Shown here: positions 49,301 through 60,772 of the stretch, one piece after another
Layout of the letters: every line of letters starts with the position of its first letter
Position numbering within the stretch: position 1 is the stretch's first letter
DNA from: Parascedosporium putredinis
Lineage: Eukaryota > Ascomycota > Sordariomycetes > Microascales > Microascaceae
Direction of reading: 5' to 3'
Assembly: GCA_949357655.1 (NCBI GenBank)
Contig: CASHTG010000012.1
Span: 4,400,240 to 4,464,239, forward strand
DNA length: 64,000 nt
The notes under the pieces: generated by a model
Database searches by the model: none
Told to the model about the DNA's origin: nothing
The model's input: the letters and a program-made list of their open reading frames with translations, nothing else
Made by a program: the position numbers and the translations under genes

Positions 49301-50159
49301 ACCACACGGGGTCATTCGCTGATGTTTAGGCCCGCGCTCCTGGGATTTCTAGTGGCGACCAGCATAAGTTTAAGAACGAAAATACCTATTATCTTTTCCC
49401 ATTAGCTATGAAGACCCTTTGGCACGATAGCAATTACATGAGCTTGGCCGAAGCCTCGGGGAAGACTCACGTGTCTTGGGCTTGAGAAGAGTTCGTTGAA
49501 TCAGACCGTAAAACCGATGCCTTAGTTTGAATGCCCCCGCAGATTCTGCTGCTATAAGGAGGTCTCTTTATTCTCTTATAGTCATTGACGCCACAAACAT
49601 TGAAGGGTGCTTTGGAGGTTCCGCAAAGGACTAAGCCCTGACACCGACATCTGCCCCCTCCTTCTATAGAAGTCTCGATGCTAGCACGCAAAACTAGTCA
49701 AGTAGGGAGCCTATAATACCATTATTTTCCCGGGGAGTTAAGGTCACTTTCCATACAGCGACAAGCTGAACCCCGAATCCCATGCCGAGTTGTTTCCGTT
49801 ATGATCTAAGAAGACACTGGAAATACGTTGCCTCCCTTCTAGCTCTAGTCTGTCCCCGGGTGACTAGTCCTAGATACTGATGTTATGCTGCTCATTATCA
49901 CGATCTATTGAAACGGACTGCTAAATTAGGATATACTTTACCATGTAATTTTATAGTTCAGATATCTCCTTTTATGGCATCGTAATAACAACTGTCGCGT
50001 TAAAAGACATGCGCCTCTAGTCTTTCTGTTACTCAACAATCTGCTTACATAGAAATTCCTTCAATGCTAGGCCCCTAGTGTTTTAAGCTTCAACTTTTTC
50101 TCCCTTCAAATCTTTGCGTCGTGTTCGGGATGGTAAGTACTCATATAACATTGGAACGG
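46380..50159. other. Subtelomeric block, AT-rich beyond about 47.3 kb, with decayed gene traces
   Basis: From 46380 to about 47340 composition is moderate and may hold the promoter of the methyltransferase. From 47340 to 50110 the sequence is AT/TpA-rich and has no long open frame. Apart from the dehydrogenase-like relic listed separately, nothing can be named. Confidence 0.45.
48140..48380 (-). pseudogene. Possible relic of a zinc-type alcohol dehydrogenase
   Basis: On the minus strand a short frame reads DALGYFGVQFVTKTGCKVVAVDA, resembling the GxGGxGxxxxQxAK...VVAVD cofactor-binding region of medium-chain (zinc) dehydrogenases. Flanking codons contain stops and no catalytic-domain motif is recoverable. 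It looks like a decayed gene within the AT-rich block. The match is short and could be chance. Confidence 0.3.
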
Positions 50160-51781
50160 TCAAGGCTTCCATCTAAAGTCAGGATGCTTCCAGTCGAGCT
50201 CCGAAAGCTGTTCTCGGGTCAAGCCAGCCAACATTTCCTCCTTCTCCGCAGGGGTCATTCGATCTCGTTTTCTATTGTCCGCCTTCATCCATATCAGCCC
50301 ACCAATAGATGCAACGCCAATCGCTCCCGATACAGCCAGATTTAGACCGTTACCAATAGGATACTTAGGGCCGTCCCAGGGGAGATAGGTCCAGGTTGCT
50401 ACGAGACCTCCAAGGTAACCGCATAACACTATCAGGGTCATTAGCATCATAAAGAAATTGTGATCAAGTGTCTACACCTACCATTTGTACCAATAGCTAC
50501 GCTTCGTGCAGTGTCGGATACAGTGTTGGCACTAACTTGTGCGTTGCAAAGGGATCCGCCCAAGAAAGCACAGCTAGCCGTCAAGAAGATGGCAGCATAC
50601 CGAACATTTGCGTTGCTGCTAGCCAGCATAATCGCATATCCCGCCATCACTGTCGGTGCGCTCATGAAGATGGGGATCTGACGGGTGTTGAACTTTGTTG
50701 CCAGCCATGAAACCAATAATAAACAGGCACCACCAACGACGTAAGGTGGTACAGTGAGGAGCTGCTGTTGTACGATGGTACGATTAGGGTAGATGGTGCG
50801 AATAATTGTAGGTAGGAAGAAGGATATGCCTAATACGACTACATTGCCGCAGAGGAAAATGAAGGCGGTAATCAATGTTACCGGGTTAGAAATGCCGTTT
50901 TTCACCTTGGCCAAGTTCATTTTATCAACAATCTCTTCTTGTGCAATTCGCTCACTCATGACACGGGCTACTGCAAGCTCCCTCTCCTCGGGAGTAAGCC
51001 AGCGGGCTGTGGTTGGGTTATCAGTGAGCAAAAACAATAGGATTGCCGCGATACCAATGGTTATGATTCCCTCAATACCAAAGATCATACGCCATTGCGT
51101 AAGAGACCCGAAATTCTCCAGCTTGAGAATCCCGGAAGCTAAGAGGCCACCAAATGCACCAGCGGTGGGAGTCATGACCATATACATGCCGAGGCGGAAC
51201 GAGAGCTCGGCATGCCGGTACCAACGGGAAAGATAGTACGCAATACCAGGGAGCAGGCCTGACTCGAAGATCCCCAGCAGGAAACGGCATGCGATCATCT
51301 GGCCTTTATTCTGACAGAATGCTGTTCCGACGGTAACAACACCGAACAGAAGTGTGGTTAATGGAAGAAACCAGCCGGGCCCCATGTACTTGCAGAGAAG
51401 CACACTTGGTATCTCGCATAATGCATACGAGATATAAAATATTGAAAGGATTATGTTATAGTCTTGCCCTTCGAGACCGAGATCCTGCTCAAAGTTGGCG
51501 AGACGCGCATTGCCTTTATACAGCTGTATGAGTACGAAGATGCTTTTCTATAACAATTCGAGACATGGTATCTTACCGATGTTAGCACGGTCTATGAAGC
51601 AGAATAAGTATAAAAGTGCCACTGGCGGCACAATATAGAGATCGATCTTGCGCCGCAGCTTATTCTCGGCTCGAGGATCGAAGATTTGAGTGGCCGTGTC
51701 GGGCGCCCCTTTCGCGCTGCTGGTAGAAGCAGGGGCGACAGACTCAAGCTGCTTGGCGTCGGGCTTAGACTCATTCCACAT
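50160..51781 (-). CDS. MFS anion:cation symporter, Dal5/allantoate permease-like (second copy)
   Basis: Twelve-helix ACS-family carrier of 501 residues. Exons: 51781-51577, 51513-50482, 50428-50160; the sum is exactly 502 codons, with no frame break. Marks: LYLFCFIDRANIG before intron 1, then NARLANFEQDLGL, YALCEIPSVLLCKY, CRFLLGIFESGLLPG, YYLSRWYRHAELSFRLG, WRMIFGIEG, LTDNPTTARWLTPEER, and the end DWKHPDFRWKP. The final intron was placed at GTAGGT (50481) and a GATAG acceptor (50429), giving VLCGYLGGLVATWTYLPW. It is of the same broad family as the carrier at 5448 but clearly different in sequence. Neighbouring methyltransferase and SDR genes are compatible with a small accessory cluster. 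Confidence 0.9.
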
Positions 51782-52873
51782 TATTCTGGGTGAGGCGTAG
51801 GGCCGGGTCGTTGGGATGCGCTGGGATGTTAGAGGAAGACCAGGTGGTTCAAATCTAGTCAGAGAATAGGATAGCGACTTAAAGGAAGTAAAAGGGATCG
51901 AGAGACGTATTTATAATAGTTCAATTGACTACTGCATAACGACTTGGCTTTAGATGTTGCGTTAACTAGATTGGTCCTATTACACATCTGAGATCCCACG
52001 TTCATTCACTAGATGGTGCTCAGGCGGCCAACTTGCAGGATCGATCCTGGACTCTAAGTAGTGCACCTTCGACATAGGTCGGTAGTTCAGAGTGGCTCCT
52101 AGTTACTTTGCCGGGCGTGGGCCATCACGGTAAGCTGTATCTACCCCAGCTTTACCCCGGACTTTCACGTTTGCAACAGACCTTGAGACTTAAACTATAT
52201 CGAGGAGCGAGAAATGGTCGACTCCGCACCGTATTGCTGTAGCTCGTCGTCATCTGGCGAAGGTCGGTGCTCAGGCAATAAGCTACGCCCATGATTCGCC
52301 AGATTAATTTCGGAATTGATCTTTAACGCCCCTAATTCCCCGCCCCTCTTCTGTTTTCAGACTTCTCGCGCGCTAGGATCGGGTCCCTCCACATGGGGCC
52401 GAACGGGACCTAGCTGCCGATAACGATCAGCCACTTAGGAAACAGTCTTCCCCGCATTCATTGCCTCGGCCGCTGTCTTTGTTAATACCACCTTGAATTC
52501 TTACTTTATGTCGGGAGCTTCATCAAAATCCGTTTCCAGGAGTGAACGATAGAATAGATCTTAGATAGAAGAACAATAGTAGAGGCCGTATAAGCACCGC
52601 CTTGGCGTATAAATCGGTGAGGTCGTCCATATAAAGATTATGAAATGAAGAGTCTACGCTACTAAGGCGCTTACTAGCCAACACTAAGGTCCCCTAAAAC
52701 CGGCCCATTTAGGCTATGAGTGAGCCTTGGGCTCAACTCTACCGAGGTAGACTGTTCTCATCAGGATAGCAACCGTCTCTTTCTAGAGCATTGATTGACT
52801 CGCTGTGAGATATATCTAGCGTTGCAATTATTCAGAGCCATCGGCCCGTCTTACGATTCTAATCCGCTACTTA
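51782..52873. other. AT-rich spacer, no gene seen
   Basis: About 1.1 kb between two minus-strand genes. Stops are dense in all frames. The segment at 52200-52550 is locally richer in GC and may be decayed coding DNA, but I could not identify it. Confidence 0.4.
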
Positions 52874-53741
52874 TTATGTTACTCTATCCTGAAAACTAAA
52901 TCGTACAAATCGTGCACTCTCCCGCAATGAAGGAACCCACGACATGAGATACAGGATCGCTCGTCTGCTGTATGGGAACTTCTCAACCCCAACCGCCTCA
53001 CAGAAACGAACTGATTCGAGTAATTGTAGGTGAGGATGGATGTCTTGTATTTTACATAAGTCATCCACAGCCCACTGAAATATTGCGCCAGTATTTGCGA
53101 CAGCCTCTAAGTTCCTTTTCTGAAGCGAAGATAGGACTGCCGAGTTGATACACTCAAAGACCAATTCTCCTTGGCTAAATCTTTCGACTAAGCGCAAGAT
53201 GAGTCGATTGATATCCTTCTCTTCGAGATATGATAACAATCCTTCCATGATCACAAGAGTAGGCCGGTCTTTTGGGATTTCCTCTAACCAACGGGTGTCA
53301 GTAACACTCGCGGCTAATAACTGGTAATCGCAGTTCGAGAATGAGGTCGGCATGATTTGTCGTCGAAGCATGATCACTTCTGGGAGGTCGACATCAATCC
53401 ACCGAACGCCACTACCACCCCAGGAACGCGCTGCATACGACTGTCTAATCCGCATGCTAGGTGGAGTACCGTACAGTGGCGATGGTTATTGATAAATACT
53501 GTCGTCCATCGATCAAGTTGCCGTGTCCGCAGTGCCACTCCGCCGCTGTCCAGGGGTGAAAGCTTCATTTCCTGGACATTGTATTCGATCTTATTCAAGA
53601 TATCGTTAGCGTACGAGTCGCCGAGAATCGGATTCCGTGATTTTGCATCAGTCGCTCGAGCCGCAAGGGGATAAGCAAAGTTTTAGCCACACCTCTTAGT
53701 CGCGGTACAACTTTAAGGCCTGTCGTGGTTATAAAATCCAT
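52874..53741 (-). CDS. TcmP/LCM-type O-methyltransferase
   Basis: SAM-dependent methyltransferase of the leucine carboxyl methyltransferase fold, TcmP (tetracenomycin O-methyltransferase) subgroup, about 289 residues. The start at 53741 gives MDFITTTGLKVVPRLRGVAKTLLIP. The conserved block AARATDAKSRNPILGDSYA follows after one missing C (near 53667). Next come KIEYNV, the SAM motif LHLACGLDSRM, a second missing base near 53428, then GVRWIDVDLPEVIMLRR, RPTLVIMEGLLSYLEE and the end FVRFSFQDRVT. With two bases restored the length is a multiple of three. Family members methylate polyketides and other small molecules. It sits among other tailoring-type genes near the telomere. Confidence 0.85.
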
Positions 53742-54560
53742 ATTGCTAACGAGTCTCTGAGATGTTCATTTAGTTAAAGATAGAGGTAGAAGTAGCGAGG
53801 GGTGATTGAGACTATGGAGGGGAAGCTGGCTGGAAATGGGTAAAATCCAGGAATCAACCGAGCTTATATATCTTTTTGAGTTGAAACCGGCATTTGGGAA
53901 CTACTGTTGTCTCCTCTCGCGGGGTATCACGGTACAGCGGTACCTCTTATTTCCTAATCTAGATTCACCTCGAGTTTTCTGCACAGACCACCTTTCAGCC
54001 TCTTTTCAGGGGCAAGATCTTCCACCTTACCTTATAAAGAAACTAACTAGCTAACCAATTTTCTAATCATCAACTTGGCAACATTTTATACTCAGTATCA
54101 TAGAGAAATTTGTAATAAAAGTCGAGAATTATACTATATGACCTCTAGTAGAAATGAGACAGCTAGTGTCTCCTTAAGTGGCCTATTGTACCGAGGTATA
54201 GGGTTTAGACGCTCTAATGAAAGCACGACGAGCTAACCTCAACATAGAGTCACTATAACGAGGTCGATCAAACATATTTCGATGTCTAGGCGTCTGATTG
54301 ACGATTGCAATATCAAAATACCAAAGTCATGTCTGAGGCCTCGTTCTATGTTAGTGTTTATCTAACCCTATCTTTGTCACTGAACCTCCGAAGAACGCGT
54401 AGAGGGCCTATAAGAATTTTTCTCTATTAAATTAAGCCGACTTATAATATTCTACTACTACCTTATCGCACGAATCGTGACTAACCAGGCCTCAGGAGAA
54501 TTTAGTAGTATTAATTTCATCTAGCGTTGCCCTCAGGTCCTATATTAATCCTTCTCCCTA
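53742..54560. other. AT-rich spacer, no gene seen
   Basis: About 800 bases, TpA-rich at 54060-54560, with stops in every frame. Confidence 0.4.
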
Positions 54561-55549
54561 TTAACTCCGGAGGATGGATGTCAACCGTAACATGCCTGGG
54601 CTCGCGACGTGATCATGGTTGTCCTGATCTGTGCTTAGGCTAATAGGTTCTCCTTCATCAGCGAGTCTTAGCTGCTCCTGACACTTCTGTCGAATTAGAC
54701 TAAGGGCATCACTGCCTAGAATAACGCGTAATTCGCGCGGTCTGTCACTAAAGAGACCTTCTGCCTTGACATAATCTACTATCCGCTCGGATAATTTGTT
54801 GACATCGCCGGGAATATTAGGTGCAATCTCGTTCGCGAATACCTCCATGGTTTTGTCGAAAAGAGGCCTATAATCAACGATTTGCGGTTGGTAAACACCG
54901 AACCCTTCCTTCGAACCGTCACGGGGAGCTCCCAGCTTCGAAGCAAAACCGCCTGGTTCGAATATTACACATTCAACACCAAGTTCGCCGACCTCCTTAG
55001 CGAGCCCCTCAACAAATATATCGAGAGCAGCCTTAGAGGCGGCGTAGTGCGTGAGAAAAGGGAGTGGACCCCAGCCTACACCGGCGCCCGTAAAGGCTAT
55101 AGTGCCACGTCTTCTCTCACGGAACAACGGCAAGATAGCTTGTGTGATATGCAACGGGCCGAAGAGATTTACATTAAATATGTTGTTTGTAAATTCTTCC
55201 CTATGTTGAGGATTCGATCGTCAGTCATATATAAATGAGAGGTTCGTCTTGAATTTCACCTACCCCGCTTCCTCAATACTCTTTGGGTTCGAAACGCCGG
55301 CGTTATTCATAAGGACGTCTATTCCTCCCCAGATATCCCAGGCTTTTCTAATCTGCGCTTCGATGACGGCTATTCCCGAAGTAACATCAAGATCGAGTAA
55401 AGCAACGCTGTCTGACTTTAGGTATGCGAGACGTCGTTCCGCATCTCGACCAGTAGCGATGACCCGGTCACCCCTTGTAATGAGGTGATTAAGAAGGGAC
55501 TCCCTAGACCAGAGGTAGTGGCCGTGATAAGCCAAGTGAGTTGAGGCAT
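54561..55549 (-). CDS. Short-chain dehydrogenase/reductase (SDR), subtelomeric
   Basis: Classical SDR of about 308 residues. Exons: 55549-55264 and 55200-54561. The start MPQLTWLITATTSGLG provides the TGxxxGxG-like cofactor motif with ATTSGLG. One base is missing near 55501, before LLNHLITRGDRVIATGRD. DLDVTS, NNAGVSN, the catalytic Ser in IAFTGAGVGW (here Thr/Gly replace the usual Ser, a possible active-site change) and YAASKAAL follow in order. The PGGFASKLGAPRD region lies beyond. The ITATTSGLG start (Thr for Gly in the first motif position) is common in this subgroup. The substrate is unknown; the neighbourhood suggests a small-molecule pathway. Confidence 0.85.
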
Positions 55550-57441
55550 ATTTATCTCTTAGATGGGGCGAGGTCGACGTTGGAATTATCTACTTCGTAT
55601 GATCGGCGTCACTAGGATCTATCCCGAGATCTGCGTCTTCTCGCTGGTTTTATAAGAAATATTCTAGGATGATCGGATTTGCGATGCCGGAGGAAAGAAC
55701 CAAGGGTCCAGGATTTAGAAATATTAGTTCCGGACCTAGAGCCGTGGGGGATCACCTAAGCGGAGATATGTGCCGTAAAGCCGGTGAATTAACTTCAAAA
55801 GGATTTCTTTGCCTAGTTAACGGATTTATTACGACACAACGCCTAGCGATAAAGCCAGGCCATCGGGAATCCGGGTCAACACGATACGCTATTTAATAGC
55901 ATCTTCATGCGCCTTCCCATTTATGCCGCGATCGGTCCCGTTAGCTGATGAAGAACAAGCTAGCGGGCGTTGATATTGACCGACTGTTTCATTTCTAGTC
56001 CCTGGTCGATAAACTCTCGCAACTCGGCTTTAAAGGGTCAATGGGCGGCGGGAACACTATGGGGAACATGATTATAAGGGAACTCTCAAGTTCATCATTG
56101 CTAAGTAAAATTTTCTTGCTAATAAATACTTGTACCTTTTCACCACGACCCTCTATCTCTATATACGTATACTGAGGAGCACTAGTCGCGAAAGTCCATG
56201 GCTCGTAATCTAAGTAGATATTGTGGTCTAGCTATCTAATATGAGGATAGTGAGCCTGTTTACAATGCTAATAGGTTTCGTGAACTAAATGTTTATATAC
56301 TACCCTTAGCTGGTTTTCCTATTAACTCTAAAGAGCCTTTTATTAGATAGCTAAATTTATTAAATATACCTTAGTAGAAGCTTAGTATCTAGTTATCGCT
56401 TAAGCTTAGAGTATTTAGTTTATATAAATAGACGACGCTTAATTCTATTATAGGAACCTATAATTAACTTATTAAAAAATTTGTTAATATACCTATAGAT
56501 ACTATACTCTTCTCAACTCTTTTCTTTCCTAAGGGGAAGATGAGCTTAAGAAGGGCCCCTCACTTCGCAGAGTAGTTATTAAGTAACTGACCTCGCGTTG
56601 TTTACTAGAGTCGCCTTTTGCCTCAGTTTCCATCTTACGTTCAGGCTGCTCTTTTTTATCCCCTTTCACTTTAGTAGGCATTTTCATCGGTCGTTAGGAT
56701 TGTTACTTGGTATGGAGGTGGTTATATATTAATGTGTTACCAAGTACGATCCTAAGGTTCATCGTCGGCATAGTTCAGGACTTACTATCACGCAATTTAA
56801 TCTAGATCTACTGCATTTTTATTGGGACTATCCGCCAGTTTTACCTTTTTTATCTCGAAGATATTTTGAGAACTCAATATTTGGAGCGCTTAATATTAGA
56901 GGAAATTAGATTGTCTCATCAATCGTAGGGGGTAGGCGTTAATGGTGGTCGAATGGCTCGTGATGTGGCCGTGCAAGATATTGCGCTCTGAAGAAAATTA
57001 TCTGATCCTGCATTTCGAAGTACCGCTTCGTATTCTCTCAAAAGCCCCCGCAGGTCCATTCCTGCGCTACAGGGGCAGAATAATAATTGGCCAGGAATCT
57101 GAACTGAGAGTGGGTCCATGTCCCTCAATCTGAAGGACGAGTGGAAGCCTTCAGGTCAGAAGGATCGTGGTGGATGGCAAGGTAACAGGCAATGGACTCA
57201 ATTTGGTGAGCGGAACGAATCGAACCATCCAAGATCAATGCTCTTTGCTCCTGACCCTGGCAGGCTCGAGAGATTCCAACCTCAGGCCTTCTTTGTCAGT
57301 GATATATTTAAGAATGGATCTCCTTCCTACTGCTTATTTCGATCTTAGATTCGAAGATATTCAGCTGTTTATTCTATTGTTTTTGCGCACCTTACGAAAG
57401 ACAATAATCGTCAACCTAGTCATTTGACTCATAAGCTTATC
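55550..57441. other. AT/TpA-rich block, no gene seen
   Basis: The most extreme AT/TpA-rich stretch is about 56210-56520, where nearly every word contains TA. No open frame of interest and no transposon termini were recognised. Confidence 0.5.
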
Positions 57442-58069
57442 ATGGCCCCTGCATGGCTCGAAAAATTCATTGTCCGTGTAGACGCGACTCCCGACCCACG
57501 ACGCAACACCGAGCGACCTGTTTGGGAAATGCATTACACCGTGCTTATAGACCACCGTCGGATTATCGGAGTGGTGGGCGATAGGACGCCGCGCTATGAA
57601 GTGAAGCGCGACAGCGTCCTTGGAGCCTGGGGAGATAAGTGCCATATCACATCACCTCTTAATGGGGGAAGGAAGTGGCCTCCATCGATTTTCACTCTAT
57701 ACCCTCATCTAAGACCGAAATTTATTCCTACAACGCCACCATACAGTTTATATCAAAGCAAATGATGGCGAATATGAGTCTAATAGTGGACTCGGCTCTT
57801 TACGATGGAAGCCGACAGGTATGGTCGCGTATGGGAAGGCTTCATGGGAGCTTAGGGACAAGTCAGACCTCGTCATGTCGGTTATAATCGATGATGATCA
57901 CATAAACGGCGTGATCAGCCTCTGGAAACAGGATATTGGTCCAGAAACCGTGGAGGAACTAGTGGTTATCGGAATTGCGAAGCTCGAGGAGTATAAGCGA
58001 TTGATGCGAACGTCGATGAGGTCCGGGGTTCTAGCCGCCACGAGTGTGGCATGGCTAGCAGCAGCCTAG
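57442..58069 (+). CDS. Conserved fungal protein, possibly tubby C-terminal-like
   Basis: The start at 57442 gives MAPAWLEKFIVRVDATPDPR, followed by VWEMHYTVLIDHRRIIGVVG, DRTPRYEVKRDSVLGAWGDK, then after a one-base frame change near 57672 VASIDFHSIPSSKTEIYSYN. A second change near 57797 leads to LRWKPTGMVAYGKASWELRD and VVIGIAKLEEYKRLM. With two bases restored the length is 210 codons. The short beta-strand-rich layout, with WELRD and VASI blocks, recalls fungal proteins annotated as tubby C-terminal-like; that link is from memory and weak. No catalytic residues can be proposed. Confidence 0.6.
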
Positions 58070-58784
58070 TAATGGTCTGTCATGTTCTTGCTCCCATCTC
58101 CTAGAGTTATATTGACTTAGATACTAATGGAATATATCAGTGTAGTGCGGAACGAGCCAAAGTGGAGGGGGCGACGCCTTCAACTATACCCTTCGACATG
58201 GGAAATTATCGAAGGGGTGAGGAGGAGTTTGCTTAGTTAGGGTAAATTTTATTCTACTGAGGTACACGGAACGGACTTGGGACATATCGCTCGAATAGGA
58301 ACTAAGAAGGCACTACTTCCCTTAGAGGTCTTCGCTAGTTAACCCTAACCCACTCTATCTGCCACTTTTGATAGTAATAAAGTGTGTTTTCATCAATCTT
58401 TATCCTGCCGAAGGTGCCAGCTAAATAAGCACTCTCCACTCATTAGTTTAGATAAAACTCTTAGTATTGAATCTAGTACCTGCTCTAACGCGCACCGGGT
58501 TCTAGAGAGTAAGGTAGATATATAGATTAGCGTTTGAAAACCGTTATAAAAGTGTAATAAAGGGGGACGGGTTCGTTTTTGTTGCCAGGATATAAGCCTC
58601 TTTCGACCTCTAATAGACAGGAGCGTTCACAGGATCGTTAGGGGCGGAAATGTCGCGCCGGTAGAACTCCGGATAAGCCTAATGTCCATCGAAGCGGACG
58701 TGCGGGGTAAGACCAACGGTCTCACATAACTCGTCTATCATCACTTCTATCACAAACCTGCTCTATCTACCTCGGTAATATAAG
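58070..58784. other. AT-rich spacer, no gene seen
   Basis: About 700 bases upstream of the MetAP2-like gene, with stops in all frames. Confidence 0.4.
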
Positions 58785-60333
58785 ATGGGTTCGAAGACTC
58801 CCCTTGAAAACTATAAGACGCCCAGCGGTTCGTAAAATACCTTATTGACATAGAGAAATAGTAAATCGCTAATTAAAACGCAGTCAGCCAACCCGACAAG
58901 GCTAACGGCTCCGCTAAATTCCGAAGGAAGTCGAAAAGTGGTGTTCTAGCCCAACTCGATGGGGAAGAGTCTGATAACGACGACGCTGACGATAACGACG
59001 TTGACGAGGATATTATCAAAACCTCTGCTGCTTCTGCCATCACCACTATTCTAGGAGAAGGTGGTGCTAAGAAAAAGCCAATAAAAAGAAGAAGCCGAAG
59101 AAGAAGCAGAAGAAGGTCCAGACCGACCCACCCTCGATTTTAGTGTCTAAGTTGTTCCCGGGAAATAGTTATCCTAAGGGGGAAGAAGTTGAATATACCG
59201 ATGAAAATCGGTACCGTACTACAAATGAAGAGAAGAGGTACTTGGATAACAGTAATGGCGACTTCCTCTCTGATTATCGTCAGGCGGCGGAGACCCATCG
59301 CCAGGTCCGTCAGTGGGCCCAGAAGAGTATCAAGCCTGGCCAATCCCTCATCGAGATCGCTAACGGCATCGAGAACAGCGTTCGTCAACTCACCGGACAC
59401 GACGGTTTGTCTGAAGGCGATTCGCTCATTGCCGGCATGGGGTTCCCTCTTGGGCTGAACCTAGATGATATTGCCGCCCACTTCAGCCCGAATGCAGGCG
59501 ATAAGACTATTCTCCAACGGAATAATGTTATGAAGGTGGATATTGGAGTCCACGTCAATGGCCGCATTGTCGATAGCGCCTTCACCATGTCTTGGGACCC
59601 CACATACGATAACCTCATCGCAGCCGTAAAGGATGCGACCAACACAGGCATACACGAAGCCGGAATCGACGTTCGGCTCGGCGAACTCGGCGGCCTGATT
59701 CAAGAAACCATGGAAAGCTACGAATGCGAGATTAATGGGGTGAATTACCCGATTCGGCCGATCAGAGGCCTTAGCGGCCATAATATTCTGCGCTATAGCA
59801 TTCATGGCGCTAAGAGCGTGCCCTCCGTGTTAACCGACGACCCTACTAAGATGGAGGAGGGCGACGTCTTCGCTATCGAGACTTTTGGTAGTACCGGTCG
59901 CGGATGGTGTCATAATGAGGGGAAACCTCGCATTATGCTCTATGCAGTGATCCGCCAAAGGTAGATTTGCGTTTAGCTTCCGCCCAGTCGCTCTTGAGGA
60001 CAATCAAGAAGAATTTTGGGACTATTCCGTTCTGCCGGCGCTATTTAGATAGGATTGGGCAGGAGAAATACTTGCTCGGTGTATGGCAACCAGTTATTCT
60101 ATATTTATATGCTTGGACCCGCTAACAGTCCGAATAGCTTCATTCACTTGTTAAGTCTGGTATTGTCGAAGATTATCCGCCGCTACTAGATAAAAAGGGT
60201 CATACACGGCTCAGTTTGAGCACGTAAGTCATCACCATGCCTTTAATTTGAATTTTATTATTAACAGGGCATAAAGACTATCCTACTTAGGCCTACTGTA
60301 AAGGAGGTCATTACCCGTGGAGATGACTACTAG
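58785..60333 (+). CDS. Methionine aminopeptidase 2 (MetAP2) paralogue
   Basis: Type 2 methionine aminopeptidase, a dinuclear-metal enzyme that removes the initiator Met from nascent proteins. The start at 58785 gives MGSKTPLENYKTPSGS, the family's usual N-terminus. An acidic stretch (ESDNDDADDNDVDED) and a Lys-rich ribosome-binding run follow. The catalytic domain holds the metal/active residues: His in AAHFSPNAGD, Asp in MKVDIGVHVNG and RIVDSAF, His in LSGHNI, Glu in FAIETFGSTG, and the last Glu in QFEH. Introns are at 60081-60137 and 60224-60276; an AAG acceptor restores QFEH-TILLRPT, while the upstream CAG would add three residues. Missing bases near 59077 (Lys run), 59950 and 60199 break the frame. 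The N-terminal splice near 58834-58885 is uncertain. Confidence 0.85.
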
Positions 60334-60772
60334 CTAATTCGATTATGATTTTATTTTCCTAAAAATATATATCTATTTTAAGGCGGCCTAGTTCTATAAT
60401 ATATCGTGATCATCTATAGATTCCTCTAAGTAAAATATAGATTTTCCTAGCTTAACCTGATAACTATCTTATTAACAGTCTTTACTATTTAGGGTTTATA
60501 ACCTTAGGATACTATATCTAGCGATATAGGGTAGCTATAGCTATTATAGGTATAGCTATTAGAGAGCTTTAGTATAATAACTCTTAACTATTAATTATAC
60601 TTCTAAAATATTAAATTATACTTCGTTTTTAATTATATAATAGTCATAACTGTTTCCTTTAATATACTATCATATCCAAAACTTTTCCACCTACATAACT
60701 TTCCAATACCAATACGCTTAAAAATAGGACTATTCTTAACTGATAAAGGCAACCCTTTAACATCTTCAGTTG
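60334..60772. other. TpA-rich spacer, no gene seen
   Basis: About 440 bases, extremely AT-rich, between the converging MetAP2 and HET genes. Confidence 0.5.

Noticed and set aside
58339..58352. CCCTAACCC word as an interstitial telomere
   Set aside because: Only about two units in inverted orientation; likely chance in AT-rich DNA.
44739..60333. Calling a fumagillin-type biosynthetic gene cluster
   Set aside because: No polyketide synthase, terpene cyclase, P450 or acyltransferase is seen; only the MetAP2 copy and generic tailoring genes.
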